Positions 8,469 through 17,396 of a stretch of 64,000 nucleotides of DNA are shown here, one piece after another (positions within the stretch are counted from its first letter, which is position 1; every line of letters starts with the position of its first letter). The stretch comes from Deltaproteobacteria bacterium. Its GTDB lineage: Bacteria > Desulfobacterota > Desulfuromonadia > Geobacterales > Pseudopelobacteraceae. The stretch is taken from contig JAJXWO010000008.1 in NCBI GenBank assembly GCA_021781535.1, positions 33,332-97,331 on the forward strand. The letters are read 5' to 3'. The position numbers and the translations under genes were made by a program. Below the pieces are notes generated by a model. That model had not been told where the DNA came from. It made no database searches and saw only the letters and a list, made by a program, of their open reading frames with translations.

Positions 8469-9110
8469 GCAGTGCCTCCGGTATTCGTGCCAGCACCTGT
8501 GTGCAAACAGTGGCAAAAATATCCTCAATGCTGTCAGTGCCGCTGATGATCAGAAAACGGGTTGGGTTATCAGCCGCAAGTTGCAGATAGCCGGCACGAA
8601 CTCGCTGATGAAAAGCCAATTCCTCCAGCTCAAAGCGCTCCTCGCGAGGGCCGCTGGACGCCTCAATTCTGCGGCGTGCCCGTTCCAGGCCGATGCGTGG
8701 GTCACAATCGACCAGTACGGTGAGGTCAGGTGACACCCCGTGACATGCATGGCGGTTAAGGGTGTCGATGATAGTTCGATCGATGCCGCGCCCGTAACTC
8801 TGATATGCCACCGTTGCATCGCAAAACGGTCACACAAAACGATCCCTCCTGATTCGAGGGCCGGGGAGATGATCTCGGCGACGTGCTGGGCACGGGCGGC
8901 AGCATAGAGCATAAGTTCAGCCAGAGGGGAAAGGGCCCGGTTTTCAGCATCCAGCAGGATTGTGCGGATTTTGTCGGCAATCGGGCAGCCGCCCGGCTCG
9001 CGGGTCAGAACCGTACGCATGCCGCGAGTCGAGAGAAAGTCTGACAGGAGCTTGATCTGGGTGGTCTTGCCACACCCTTCCACACCTTCAAATGTAATAA
9101 AATAGCCCAC
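8455..9110 (-). pseudogene. tmk: Thymidylate kinase, interrupted by a single-base frameshift
   Basis: Encodes thymidylate kinase (dTMP to dTDP). Two frames together make one complete enzyme. The first covers the P-loop region (FEGVEGCGKTTQ), the DR[E/Y]-type motif (LTREPGG) and GGIVLCDRFA. The second resumes with D-A-T-V-A-Y-Q-S-Y-G-R-G and runs to the C-terminus. In minus-strand reading, the codon before GAT lacks one base: the sequence has 'ttt gcg atg caa' where 'ttt gcN gat gca acg' is needed, so one base is missing at about 8820-8822. The GTG at 9110 (AGGA 8 nt upstream) is the preferred start. TTG at 9131 is possible. tmk is essential in most bacteria, so a sequencing/assembly error, a second copy, or recoding should be considered before true inactivation. 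Confidence 0.85.
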
Positions 9111-9281
9111 GTGTTTTATCCTGGGCCGCAAAGTCGGCTCTCCAATAAATTTAAGAATGGAATTATAGGGAAGCGCCCCTGAATTATCAACTTAAATTCC
9201 CATAGAACATATATTACCGTATGACTTTCGGTTGCCAAAATAGGATCTGGTGGCTATAGTCAGACAGTTTGAGGTGTGTAT

Positions 9282-9992
9282 ATGATTATGAATATTCAAC
9301 AACTGGAAGCGGCGCTGGAATACACGTTCCACGATCAGAGGCTTCTTGTTCAGGCGCTGACACACCCGTCCTACCTGCATGAGGCTGGTGGGAACGGTGG
9401 TGGAGACTACCAGCGTCTTGAATTCCTTGGCGATGCAGTGTTGGGGCTTTTGTTGGCCGAAATGCTGTACGAAAGTTATCCGGAATGGGATGAAGGTGAC
9501 CTGTCGCAACTGCGCTCCCGGCTGGCCGGTCAGGATGTTTTGGCTGATCGGGCTCGAACGCTGTCTGTCGGGAACCATATTCTTCTCGGTCGCGGGGAAG
9601 AGCTCACCGGCGGCCAGGAGAAGGATTCGATTCTTGCAGATGTTCTGGAAGCTCTGATTGCGGCTCTCTACCGTGACGGCGGACTTCCGACAGCACGCTC
9701 TCTGGTTATCCGGCTCTTTCGTGCGTTGGCGGCCGCTCCGGAATCTCTTGTTTTGGGACGCGATTCGAAGAGCGAACTGCAGGAATTCCTCTCTTCAAAC
9801 GGCTATCCGCTACCGGAATACCTGCTGATTGAGGAGTCGGGTCCCCCGCACGACCGTCTGTTCCGTTTCCAGATTCTGGTTGGCGGTACGGTCTTAGGTA
9901 TGGGCCAGGGGAAGTCGAAGAAAATTGCTCAGCAGGCTGCGGCGGCTGAAACCTTGGGAAAACTTCAGGCAAATATCGGGCAGACTGCGTGA
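9282..9992 (+). CDS. rnc: Ribonuclease III
   Basis: Double-strand-specific endoribonuclease for rRNA and mRNA processing, 236 aa. The RNase III signature ERLEFLGDAV is represented by RLEFLGDAVLG, with metal-binding E47 and D51. The second acidic cluster is in DVLEALIAALY (about 120-130). A C-terminal dsRNA-binding domain runs from about 160 to 230 (SKSELQEFL through GKSKKIAQQAAA). The ATG at 9282 has GAGG 7 nt upstream. GTG at 9276 and ATG at 9288 are alternatives. It overlaps the next gene by 4 nt (GTGA). The divergent gene across the 171-bp gap is tmk. Confidence 0.95.
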   Translation: MIMNIQQLEAALEYTFHDQRLLVQALTHPSYLHEAGGNGGGDYQRLEFLGDAVLGLLLAEMLYESYPEWDEGDLSQLRSRLAGQDVLADRARTLSVGNHILLGRGEELTGGQEKDSILADVLEALIAALYRDGGLPTARSLVIRLFRALAAAPESLVLGRDSKSELQEFLSSNGYPLPEYLLIEESGPPHDRLFRFQILVGGTVLGMGQGKSKKIAQQAAAAETLGKLQANIGQTA

Positions 9993-11038
9993 AACCGGTC
10001 ACGGTTCCCTTTTTTATAAGTCATCAGGGGTGCCCTCATACCTGTGTTTTTTGCGATCAACGGACAATCTCAGGAGCAAATGGTGATCTTCCGACTGCGG
10101 AACTGATCCGCGACAGGATTAATCTCTGGCGATCATCCGCAGGGGAACGCCCCCTGGAAGTCGCTTTTTTCGGCGGCACCTTCACTGCACTTCCAGAAGA
10201 AATCCAATCGGAGCTGCTGGCTCCTCTGCTGCCTCTTCTGGAGGACGGCACAGTGGACTCGATACGAATCTCGACCCGTCCCGATTATATAGATGCCGAT
10301 CATGTGGCGTGGTTGTCAGGTAAGGGTGTCAGTACGATTGAGCTGGGTGTGCAGTCAATGGATGACTCTGTCCTGGCGGCATCCGGACGTGGCCATGTCG
10401 CTGCAGAATCGCTGAACGCCATTCGCTGCATCAAAAAACAGGGTCTCAGGGTTGGAGCCCAGCTTATGCCTGGCCTGCCTGGCGATTCGCCGGCCTCCTC
10501 GCTTGCTTCTCTGGAGCAGGTTGTTTCGGCAGGCGCGGATTTTATTCGCATCTATCCGACAGTCGTACTGCAAGGGACTGAACTGGCGCGACGGTATAGT
10601 GCCGGAGAATTTATCCCGTTGTCTCTTGATCGCGGGGTGCATCTCTGCGCGCTGCTTCTGCACCGTGCCATGCAGGCAGGCATACCGGTTATTCGCATCG
10701 GTTTGCAGGCCGATCACGGACTTGATGCGGAAAGTATCCTGGCCGGCTGCTGGCACCCCGCACTGGGGCAGCTGGTTCGTTCGCAACTCTATGACGATCT
10801 TGTCTGCCGTTTTGTTCCTTCCGGCCAGCGCGCGACGCTGTACTGCCACCCGGCACGTTACTCCGATGTGATTGGTCTGAAGCGGGCAAATCTGCTGAGC
10901 CAGCTCCGGCGCGGGGTACAGATACAGATTGTCCCGGATGCCGCCCTTCAGAATGAAGAACTTACTATACAGACAGAAGCTTCACGGAACACGTACTCCA
11001 TCATCACTGATCTTCACTACTCCATTCACGAGGTGTAA
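9989..11038 (+). CDS. Radical SAM protein, Elp3/YhcC-like
   Basis: 349-aa radical SAM enzyme. The [4Fe-4S] ligand motif CxxxCxxC is at C15, C19 and C22 (GCPHTCVFC). GGTFTAL near residues 61-67 corresponds to the SAM-binding GGE-like motif. The core looks like the Elp3-type radical SAM fold, but the acetyltransferase domain of Elp3 is missing and the last 100 residues are not recognised. Substrate is unknown. The GTG start overlaps the rnc stop by 4 nt, so it is cotranslated with RNase III. The next gene (M42 peptidase) begins 3 nt after its stop. Confidence 0.82.
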   Translation: MKPVTVPFFISHQGCPHTCVFCDQRTISGANGDLPTAELIRDRINLWRSSAGERPLEVAFFGGTFTALPEEIQSELLAPLLPLLEDGTVDSIRISTRPDYIDADHVAWLSGKGVSTIELGVQSMDDSVLAASGRGHVAAESLNAIRCIKKQGLRVGAQLMPGLPGDSPASSLASLEQVVSAGADFIRIYPTVVLQGTELARRYSAGEFIPLSLDRGVHLCALLLHRAMQAGIPVIRIGLQADHGLDAESILAGCWHPALGQLVRSQLYDDLVCRFVPSGQRATLYCHPARYSDVIGLKRANLLSQLRRGVQIQIVPDAALQNEELTIQTEASRNTYSIITDLHYSIHEV

Positions 11039-11041
11039 CCG

Positions 11042-12127
11042 ATGCGTAAAGAATCACTCAAATTTCTTGAACAACTGCTTGATGCCCCCAGTCCCTCCGG
11101 TTATGAACAGCCGGCACAACGTGTATTTCGTGACTATGTTTCCTCTTTTTGCGACGAGTTGACAACCGATGTCATGGGTAATGTTTTTGGCTATATTAGT
11201 GGCAAGGGGAGCGGCAAAGGGAAAAATCTTCCGCGGGTAATGATTGTCGGTCATACAGATGAAATCGGACTTCAAATCAAGTACATTGACGATAAGGGTT
11301 TTCTCTATTTCGCTGCAGTCGGCGGGGTTGATGCCCACCTGACGCCGGGCAAGCGGGTTGCAGTGCATACGGCAAACGGAGCGCTGCCGGGGGTGATCGG
11401 CAAGAAGCCGATCCATCTGATGGACACCAAGGATCGTGAAACCGTTGTCAAGCTCGAATCACAATATATTGACATCGGCGCAAGCGACAAGAAGGAGGCA
11501 CAGAAGCTGGTCAGGGTCGGGGATGCGGTGACGTTTGAAAGTTCCTTTACGCGACTTCATGGCGATCGGGTCGCCTCGCGCGGGTTTGACGACAAGGCGG
11601 GTTGCTTTGTGGTGGCCGAGGTGTTACGCCTCGTAGCCGCTTCCGGTAAAAAGCTTGCTGTAGACCTGTATGGCGTCTCCTCTGTTCAGGAGGAAATCGG
11701 CCTGCGGGGCGGGACAACCAGCTGCTACACGGTCAACCCGGATGTCGGCATCTGTGTCGAGGTCGATTTTGCCACAGATCAGCCGGATGTGGAGAAAAAA
11801 CACAATGGCGAGGTTTCTCTGGGCAAAGGGCCCATTCTTGCCCGTGGCGCCAATATCAATCCGCACCTGTTTGAGCTATTGTCGAAAACGGCTTCAAGTG
11901 AAAAAATTGCGATCCAGCACACCGCCACTCCTCGCGCCACCGGCACGGATGCCAATGTCATGCAGATTTCACGCGGGGGGGTCGCGACGGCGCTGGTAAA
12001 AATACCGCTCCGCTATATGCATACCCCGGTGGAGACACTCTCTCTGACCGATCTGGAAAATGCCGCCGCATTGATAGTCGCAACGCTCGGGCGGATTACT
12101 TCCAGGGAAGAGTTTATTCCGCGATGA
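11042..12127 (+). CDS. M42 family metallopeptidase (tetrahedral aminopeptidase/glucanase-like)
   Basis: 361-aa cytoplasmic dinuclear metal aminopeptidase of family M42. Expected ligand and catalytic motifs are present in order: GHTDEIG (His and Asp near 70-72), RGFDDKAG (bridging Asp near 182), VQEEIGLRGG (catalytic/ligand Glu pair near 214), VEVDFATD (Asp near 241) and the C-terminal MHTPVE His near 322. SD GAGGTG lies 7 nt before ATG. The family is often annotated as 'endoglucanase' through historical misnaming. Peptide trimming is the likely role. It is the last gene of the rnc unit, followed by a hairpin at 12212-12244. Confidence 0.9.
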   Translation: MRKESLKFLEQLLDAPSPSGYEQPAQRVFRDYVSSFCDELTTDVMGNVFGYISGKGSGKGKNLPRVMIVGHTDEIGLQIKYIDDKGFLYFAAVGGVDAHLTPGKRVAVHTANGALPGVIGKKPIHLMDTKDRETVVKLESQYIDIGASDKKEAQKLVRVGDAVTFESSFTRLHGDRVASRGFDDKAGCFVVAEVLRLVAASGKKLAVDLYGVSSVQEEIGLRGGTTSCYTVNPDVGICVEVDFATDQPDVEKKHNGEVSLGKGPILARGANINPHLFELLSKTASSEKIAIQHTATPRATGTDANVMQISRGGVATALVKIPLRYMHTPVETLSLTDLENAAALIVATLGRITSREEFIPR

Positions 12128-12199
12128 TTGAAATGAACTACGGTTGTGCAGATAGTTATATGTTGAATTGAAATATGAAGCATTTACATGTAACTCTTT

Positions 12200-12244
12200 A
12201 AAAAATAAAACCACCGCTCTTTCAGGCTGCCTGAAAGGGCGGTG
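12200..12244. terminator. Hairpin terminator between the M42 peptidase gene and guaB
   Basis: Arms CACCGCTCTTTCAGG (12212-12226) and CCTGAAAGGGCGGTG (12230-12244) pair over 15 bp with one G.T wobble and a 3-nt loop. The A-rich run at 12200-12210 supplies a U-tract for minus-strand RNA. The plus side is only weakly T-rich. It probably ends the upstream operon, possibly acting in both directions. Confidence 0.6.
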
Positions 12245-12391
12245 ATTGCTATTGGCTATTAATTGTTTGTATAGAAAAATTGCATACCGCTTTCCTCCAG
12301 AAAAGTATACATATCGTTCTGACCATTTCCCTTGACTTGGTCGGTTTGCTGTACTAACTTCTACAAAATTATCATCCGCAAGGAGTACTCC

Positions 12392-13861
12392 ATGCACAAT
12401 GACAAACTGACCGAAGGGTTGACCTTCGACGATGTCCTGCTTGTTCCTGCCCATTCAATCATTCTTCCCCGCGACGCCAATCTTGCGACCAGAATTTCCC
12501 GAAATATACATCTGAATATTCCGCTGGTGAGTGCAGCCATGGACACGGTGACTGAAGCCCGCACCGCCATTTGCATGGCCAGGGAAGGGGGGCTCGGCAT
12601 TATACACAAGAACCTTTCGATTGATGCTCAAGCGTATGAAGTCGATAAGGTTAAAAAAAGCGAGTCCGGCATGATCGTTGATCCGATCACCATGCGCCCG
12701 ACGCAAAAAATCAGTGAGGCGCTCGATATCATGCAGCGTTATCGAATCTCCGGTGTTCCGGTCACCAAGGCGAACGGCAAGTTGGTTGGAATTCTGACCA
12801 ATCGTGACCTGCGTTTTGAGACCGATTTTGACCTGCCGATATCGGCCCGTATGACCAAGCGTAATCTGGTGACCGTAGCAGTCGGGACAACGCTGGAACA
12901 GGCCAAGGAAATCCTCAAGCATACTCGCGTGGAGAAGCTGTTGGTGGTTGATAATGACCGCTTTCTTAAGGGGTTGATAACCATCAAGGATATTGAGAAG
13001 GTCAAGAAATATCCCTTCGCCTGCAAGGATACCCTCGGACGGTTGCGGACCGGTGCGGCGGTTGGACCGACCGATGAAATGGAAGCACGTATGGAGGCGC
13101 TGATTAAAGCCGGGGTAGACGTGATCGTGATTGATACTGCTCATGGTCATTCCCAGGGGGTAATTGATGCCGTGTACCGGGCCAAATCGACCTTTCCGGG
13201 CGTGGAAATCATCGCCGGCAATATTGCCACGGCCGAGGCGGCAGAAGCTTTAATCAAAGCCGGTGCAGATGGCATCAAGGTTGGAATCGGACCCGGTTCA
13301 ATTTGTACGACCCGCATCGTGGCAGGCGTCGGTGTTCCCCAGATTACCGCGATCCATGAGTGCTCCCGCATGGCTCACAAATATGACGTCCCGGTAATTG
13401 CCGATGGAGGAATCAAATATTCCGGTGACCTTCCCAAGGCCGTAACAGCTGGCGCCGACTGCATCATGATCGGTTCACTGTTTGCCGGTACCGAGGAGTC
13501 GCCCGGTGATACTGTGCTGTATCAGGGACGCACCTATAAGAGTTATCGTGGAATGGGTTCAATCGGCGCCATGAAAGACGGCAGCAAGGATCGGTACTTT
13601 CAGTCAGATGTCGGTGAGGACGTCAAGCTGGTCCCGGAGGGGATCGAAGGGATGGTTCCGCTCCGTGGACCGCTCTCAGCCAATATTCATCAGTTGCTCG
13701 GAGGGCTCCGTTCCGGGATGGGATACACTGGCTGTTCGAACATCAAGGAACTGCAGGATCGGGGACGTTTTATCCGGATCACCGGGGCCGGACTCAAAGA
13801 ATCACACGTTCACGATGTTACCATCACGAAAGAAGCACCTAACTACCGCGTAGGCAACTGA
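12392..13861 (+). CDS. guaB: IMP dehydrogenase
   Basis: Oxidises IMP to XMP with NAD+, the committed step of GMP synthesis. 489 aa. The TIM-barrel begins at [12 protein letters not shown], is interrupted by two CBS domains (about 95-205, with '[12 protein letters not shown]' and '[12 protein letters not shown]'), and resumes with the catalytic loop [13 protein letters not shown] containing the nucleophilic Cys near residue 306. The flap motif '[10 protein letters not shown]' follows. The ATG at 12392 has AGGAG 6 nt upstream. An in-frame upstream extension has no Shine-Dalgarno and no family similarity. guaA lies downstream but a strong hairpin separates them. Confidence 0.97.
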   Translation: MHNDKLTEGLTFDDVLLVPAHSIILPRDANLATRISRNIHLNIPLVSAAMDTVTEARTAICMAREGGLGIIHKNLSIDAQAYEVDKVKKSESGMIVDPITMRPTQKISEALDIMQRYRISGVPVTKANGKLVGILTNRDLRFETDFDLPISARMTKRNLVTVAVGTTLEQAKEILKHTRVEKLLVVDNDRFLKGLITIKDIEKVKKYPFACKDTLGRLRTGAAVGPTDEMEARMEALIKAGVDVIVIDTAHGHSQGVIDAVYRAKSTFPGVEIIAGNIATAEAAEALIKAGADGIKVGIGPGSICTTRIVAGVGVPQITAIHECSRMAHKYDVPVIADGGIKYSGDLPKAVTAGADCIMIGSLFAGTEESPGDTVLYQGRTYKSYRGMGSIGAMKDGSKDRYFQSDVGEDVKLVPEGIEGMVPLRGPLSANIHQLLGGLRSGMGYTGCSNIKELQDRGRFIRITGAGLKESHVHDVTITKEAPNYRVGN

Positions 13862-13869
13862 CATACCTG

Positions 13870-13910
13870 ACGAGAAATGCCCCGGGCCATCTAACCGGGG
13901 CATTTCTCGT
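13870..13910 (+). terminator. Strong hairpin after guaB
   Basis: Perfect 15-bp inverted repeat ACGAGAAATGCCCCG (13870-13884) and CGGGGCATTTCTCGT (13896-13910) with an 11-nt loop, starting 8 nt after the guaB stop. The following T content is modest, so termination may be partial. It implies that guaA can be expressed separately from guaB. Confidence 0.7.
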
Positions 13911-14066
13911 CACGGTCCGTTTTCAAAGGTTGACAGCAAAATAGCAATAGTATATTGATCTGATGCAAATAGGATCATAGTTGTCTTGTTGCTCAAAGTT
14001 CACTTCCGATAAATTTTCTCAAACATTCAGTCAGTTGTATAAATAAATTAATATAAAGGTATTGTC

Positions 14067-15626
14067 ATGTCTGATATTCACAGCCAGAAAATTCTGATCC
14101 TCGACTTCGGTTCCCAATATACCCAGCTGATCGCCCGCCGTGTTCGTGAAGCTCATGTCTATTGCGAACTGCACCCCTTCGATATGGATCTCGCGGCAAT
14201 TCGCGCCTTTGCTCCCAGCGGGATCATTCTTTCGGGTGGTCCCTGTTCGGTGTATGACCCGGGCGCACCTGTCGTCGCTGAGGAGCTGTTCGAGCTCGGT
14301 GTCCCGGTACTTGGTATCTGCTATGGCATGCAGTTGATGAGCCGCCATTTCGGCGGTGAGGTAGTGGCGGCCGGAAAGCGCGAATTCGGCCATGCCGAGT
14401 TGCTGCCTGTGGGACAGCCGGGGCCGCTTTTTGAAGGCTTCTTTGTTGATGGTTCCAGCCCGGTCTGGATGAGTCATGGTGACCATGTCGCCCATGTCCC
14501 TGATGGTTTTGAAATAGTTGCAGAGACTGCAAATGCACCTGTCTGCGCCATCCAGAATGTTGCCAAAAATCTCTATGGAGTACAGTTTCATCCCGAGGTC
14601 AACCATACGCCACGGGGTGAACAGTTCATCGACACGTTTGTACGGAGCGTCTGCGGTTGCAGCGGGCAATGGACACCGAGTCGGATTATCGAAGATTCTA
14701 TTGACCGCATTCGCAGCCAGGTCGGGGCAGATACTGTTATTCTCGGGCTTTCCGGTGGGGTCGATTCTTCGGTTGCTGCAGCCTTGATCCACCACGCCAT
14801 TGGCGATCAACTGACCTGCGTCTTTGTCGATAACGGCCTGTTACGTCTGGGGGAGGGCGATCAGGTTATGGCAACCTTTGCTCAGAACCTTGGTGTCAAG
14901 GTGATCCGGATTGACGCCGAGGACCGCTTTCTGTCCGCTCTGGCCGGAGTAAGTGATCCTGAAAAAAAACGCAAGATTATCGGTGGACTGTTTGTTGATA
15001 TTTTCGAAGAACAGTCAAAACTGATTGCCGATGCCAACTGGTTGGCCCAGGGGACTATTTATCCGGATGTCATTGAATCTGCCGGTACAAAAACCGGTAA
15101 GGCTCATAATATCAAAAGTCATCACAATGTTGGCGGCTTGCCGGATTATATGAAGCTAAAACTCCTCGAGCCGCTCAGGGAGCTGTTCAAGGATGAGGTG
15201 CGGGCTATCGGGGAAGAGCTCGGCCTGCCCCATCAGATGGTCTGGCGTCATCCTTTTCCCGGCCCCGGTCTCGGGGTGCGGATTCTCGGTGAAGTCAAAA
15301 AGGAGTACTGCGACATCCTGAGGCGGGCCGATGCCATATACATAGAGGAACTCTATGCCTCAGGTCATTATGATAAAATCAGCCAGGCTTTTGCGGTATT
15401 TCTGCCGGTAAAAAGCGTTGGAGTCATGGGTGATGGCCGTACCTATGAATATGTTGTTGCCTTGCGGGCGGTTGAAACAAAAGATTTTATGACCGCCGGC
15501 TGGTACCCGATGCCGTATGCTGACCTGGCCCGTATCAGTGGTCGTATTATCAATGAAGTAAAAGGGATTAACCGGGTCGTTTATGATATATCAAGCAAAC
15601 CCCCGGCAACAATTGAGTGGGAATGA
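14067..15626 (+). CDS. guaA: GMP synthase (glutamine-hydrolysing)
   Basis: Converts XMP to GMP using glutamine and ATP. 519 aa, the standard two-part enzyme. The N-terminal class I amidotransferase has nucleophile C85 in GICYGMQ and the His-x-Glu of the triad in [10 protein letters not shown] (about 171-177). The ATP-pyrophosphatase P-loop SGGVDSS is near residue 232. A C-terminal dimerisation domain ends with ...PPATIEWE, the near-invariant family terminus. It is preceded by 205 bp containing the guaB hairpin. cydD starts just downstream on the same strand. Confidence 0.97.
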   Translation: MSDIHSQKILILDFGSQYTQLIARRVREAHVYCELHPFDMDLAAIRAFAPSGIILSGGPCSVYDPGAPVVAEELFELGVPVLGICYGMQLMSRHFGGEVVAAGKREFGHAELLPVGQPGPLFEGFFVDGSSPVWMSHGDHVAHVPDGFEIVAETANAPVCAIQNVAKNLYGVQFHPEVNHTPRGEQFIDTFVRSVCGCSGQWTPSRIIEDSIDRIRSQVGADTVILGLSGGVDSSVAAALIHHAIGDQLTCVFVDNGLLRLGEGDQVMATFAQNLGVKVIRIDAEDRFLSALAGVSDPEKKRKIIGGLFVDIFEEQSKLIADANWLAQGTIYPDVIESAGTKTGKAHNIKSHHNVGGLPDYMKLKLLEPLRELFKDEVRAIGEELGLPHQMVWRHPFPGPGLGVRILGEVKKEYCDILRRADAIYIEELYASGHYDKISQAFAVFLPVKSVGVMGDGRTYEYVVALRAVETKDFMTAGWYPMPYADLARISGRIINEVKGINRVVYDISSKPPATIEWE

Positions 15627-15653
15627 CGTCTGCGTTTGCAGGCAGTGTGCACT

Positions 15654-17396
15654 ATGACAGAACCAAGTGATGAAAGCACCGGCATCAGCACACAGCGAGA
15701 CAATAGCGCAGAGCGATGGTTGCTTGCGGAGGCGAGAAAAATCCGCTGGCACCTGCTCTCGATCATCGGATTGTCCGCCGGAATCGGCCTGCTGGTAGTC
15801 TCTCAGGCCAGCTTGCTGGCCTCGGCCTGTCAACATGTTGTCATGCAGGGTGAAGGTGTTGCGCAGATTATACCGTTTGCAGCAGCCCTTGTCCTGTTGG
15901 CCGTGGGACGAAGCCTGTTCACATTTATTCTGGAAAAAAAGTCATCTGCCGCCGCTGCTCTGTTAAAACGGTCTGTTCGCAGTAAGCTCTACCGGAAAAT
16001 CCAGTCCCTGGGGCCGGCCGGTCTGGCAGGAGATGAAACCGGGCCGCTGATTGAAACCATTACCCGGGGTGTTGATGAACTGGAACCGTATGTAACCAGG
16101 TTTCTCCCCCAAACTGCCCTGGCGGCGATCCTGCCGCTCATGTTTCTGCTCGTGATTATCCCTTCTGAGTGGCGCTCAGGTTTGGTGCTGCTCTTTTCTG
16201 CCCCATTTATTCCCCTGTTCATGATTCTCATCGGCCGCGGTTCTGAAAGCCTTCATCGACGTCAGTGGGGGCGCCTCTCCCGAATGGCCGGACACCTGCT
16301 CGATCTGATTCAGGGGTTGCCGGACCTTATTATCTTCGGTGCCGCAAAAAAGGAAGCGGTGACCGTGGCGCGTGTTTCGGAAGAGTATCGAACCGCTACC
16401 ATGACCGTGTTGCGGGTGGCTTTTCTCTCCGCATTCACCCTGGAATTCTTTGCAACCGTTGGCACGGCGGTGATCGCGGTAATTATCGCTTTCAGGCTCC
16501 TGTGGGGATACCTCACCCTTCAGGAAGGCCTCTTCGTGCTGCTTATGGCTCCGGAGTTCTACCTGCCGCTCCGCAACCTCGGACTTTCGTATCATGCCAG
16601 GATGCAGGGGGTGGCTGCTGCTGAACGGATAGCGCCACTCCTGGTTAAACCGTTACCCGAAGGATTTGCCGGATCTCTGTTACCCCCAGCCGGTCCCCCT
16701 GCCGTTCTCTTTGAGGGGGTCTCTTTCCGCTATGGCGGCAACAGGGGCGGGGTTACCGGTGTTGATCTGGAGTTGCCGGCCGGCAGCATCACCGCCCTGG
16801 TGGGTGTGAGCGGCGCGGGCAAGACCACGCTGGGACGGCTTCTGGTGGGACTGGCCAGACCCGAGTCAGGACGCATCCTTATCAATGGTCAGGATCTGAC
16901 TATGCTGGCCCCGGATAACTGGATGTCCAGACTGGCCTGGGTTCCGCAAGTACCGTATTTCACTTCAGGAACGGTGCGTGAAAACCTTCTCCTCGGGCGA
17001 CCGGATGCCGATGAAAATGAGATCAACAGCGCGCTTGAAGCTGCTGCAGCCAGCCAATTCATTTTTAAATTTCCTCATGGCCTGGATACCATCCTGGGAG
17101 AACGCGGCTCCGGGTTGTCCGGAGGTGAATTAAAGCGTCTTGCTCTTGCCAGGGCATACTTATGCCCTGCCACCCTGATAGTGTTGGACGAGCCGACGGC
17201 AGGTCTTGATCACGAGAATGAGCGGATGGTGTGCGAGGCTTTGGAACGACTGGCTGTGGGACGTACGATTCTGGTCATCAGTCATCGGGAACAGACCCTT
17301 TCAAAAGCTGAAAGAGTGGCTGAAATGATTGACGGCCGCATCGAACGGGTCGTCTCTCCGGCTGACTTTCTTACACCGGGCGGGGTTGTGGCATGA
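15654..17396 (+). CDS. cydD: CydD, thiol exporter ABC subunit for cytochrome bd assembly
   Basis: Half-transporter of the CydDC glutathione/cysteine exporter needed to mature cytochrome bd. The N-terminal membrane domain has about six hydrophobic helices between residues 25 and 310. The C-terminal ATPase has Walker A GVSGAGKTT, signature LSGGELKR and Walker B LIVLDEPTAG. The start is uncertain. ATG 15654 has only a distant AGG, while TTG 15636 adds six residues. It overlaps cydC by 4 nt (ATGA), ensuring equal synthesis of the two halves. It lies 27 bp after guaA, so read-through from guaA is plausible. Confidence 0.9.
   Translation: MTEPSDESTGISTQRDNSAERWLLAEARKIRWHLLSIIGLSAGIGLLVVSQASLLASACQHVVMQGEGVAQIIPFAAALVLLAVGRSLFTFILEKKSSAAAALLKRSVRSKLYRKIQSLGPAGLAGDETGPLIETITRGVDELEPYVTRFLPQTALAAILPLMFLLVIIPSEWRSGLVLLFSAPFIPLFMILIGRGSESLHRRQWGRLSRMAGHLLDLIQGLPDLIIFGAAKKEAVTVARVSEEYRTATMTVLRVAFLSAFTLEFFATVGTAVIAVIIAFRLLWGYLTLQEGLFVLLMAPEFYLPLRNLGLSYHARMQGVAAAERIAPLLVKPLPEGFAGSLLPPAGPPAVLFEGVSFRYGGNRGGVTGVDLELPAGSITALVGVSGAGKTTLGRLLVGLARPESGRILINGQDLTMLAPDNWMSRLAWVPQVPYFTSGTVRENLLLGRPDADENEINSALEAAAASQFIFKFPHGLDTILGERGSGLSGGELKRLALARAYLCPATLIVLDEPTAGLDHENERMVCEALERLAVGRTILVISHREQTLSKAERVAEMIDGRIERVVSPADFLTPGGVVA

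Noticed and set aside
12455..13150. Long minus-strand frame opposite guaB (and a similar one opposite guaA at 14031-14810)
   Set aside because: Both are mirror frames of well-conserved genes with no protein-family features.
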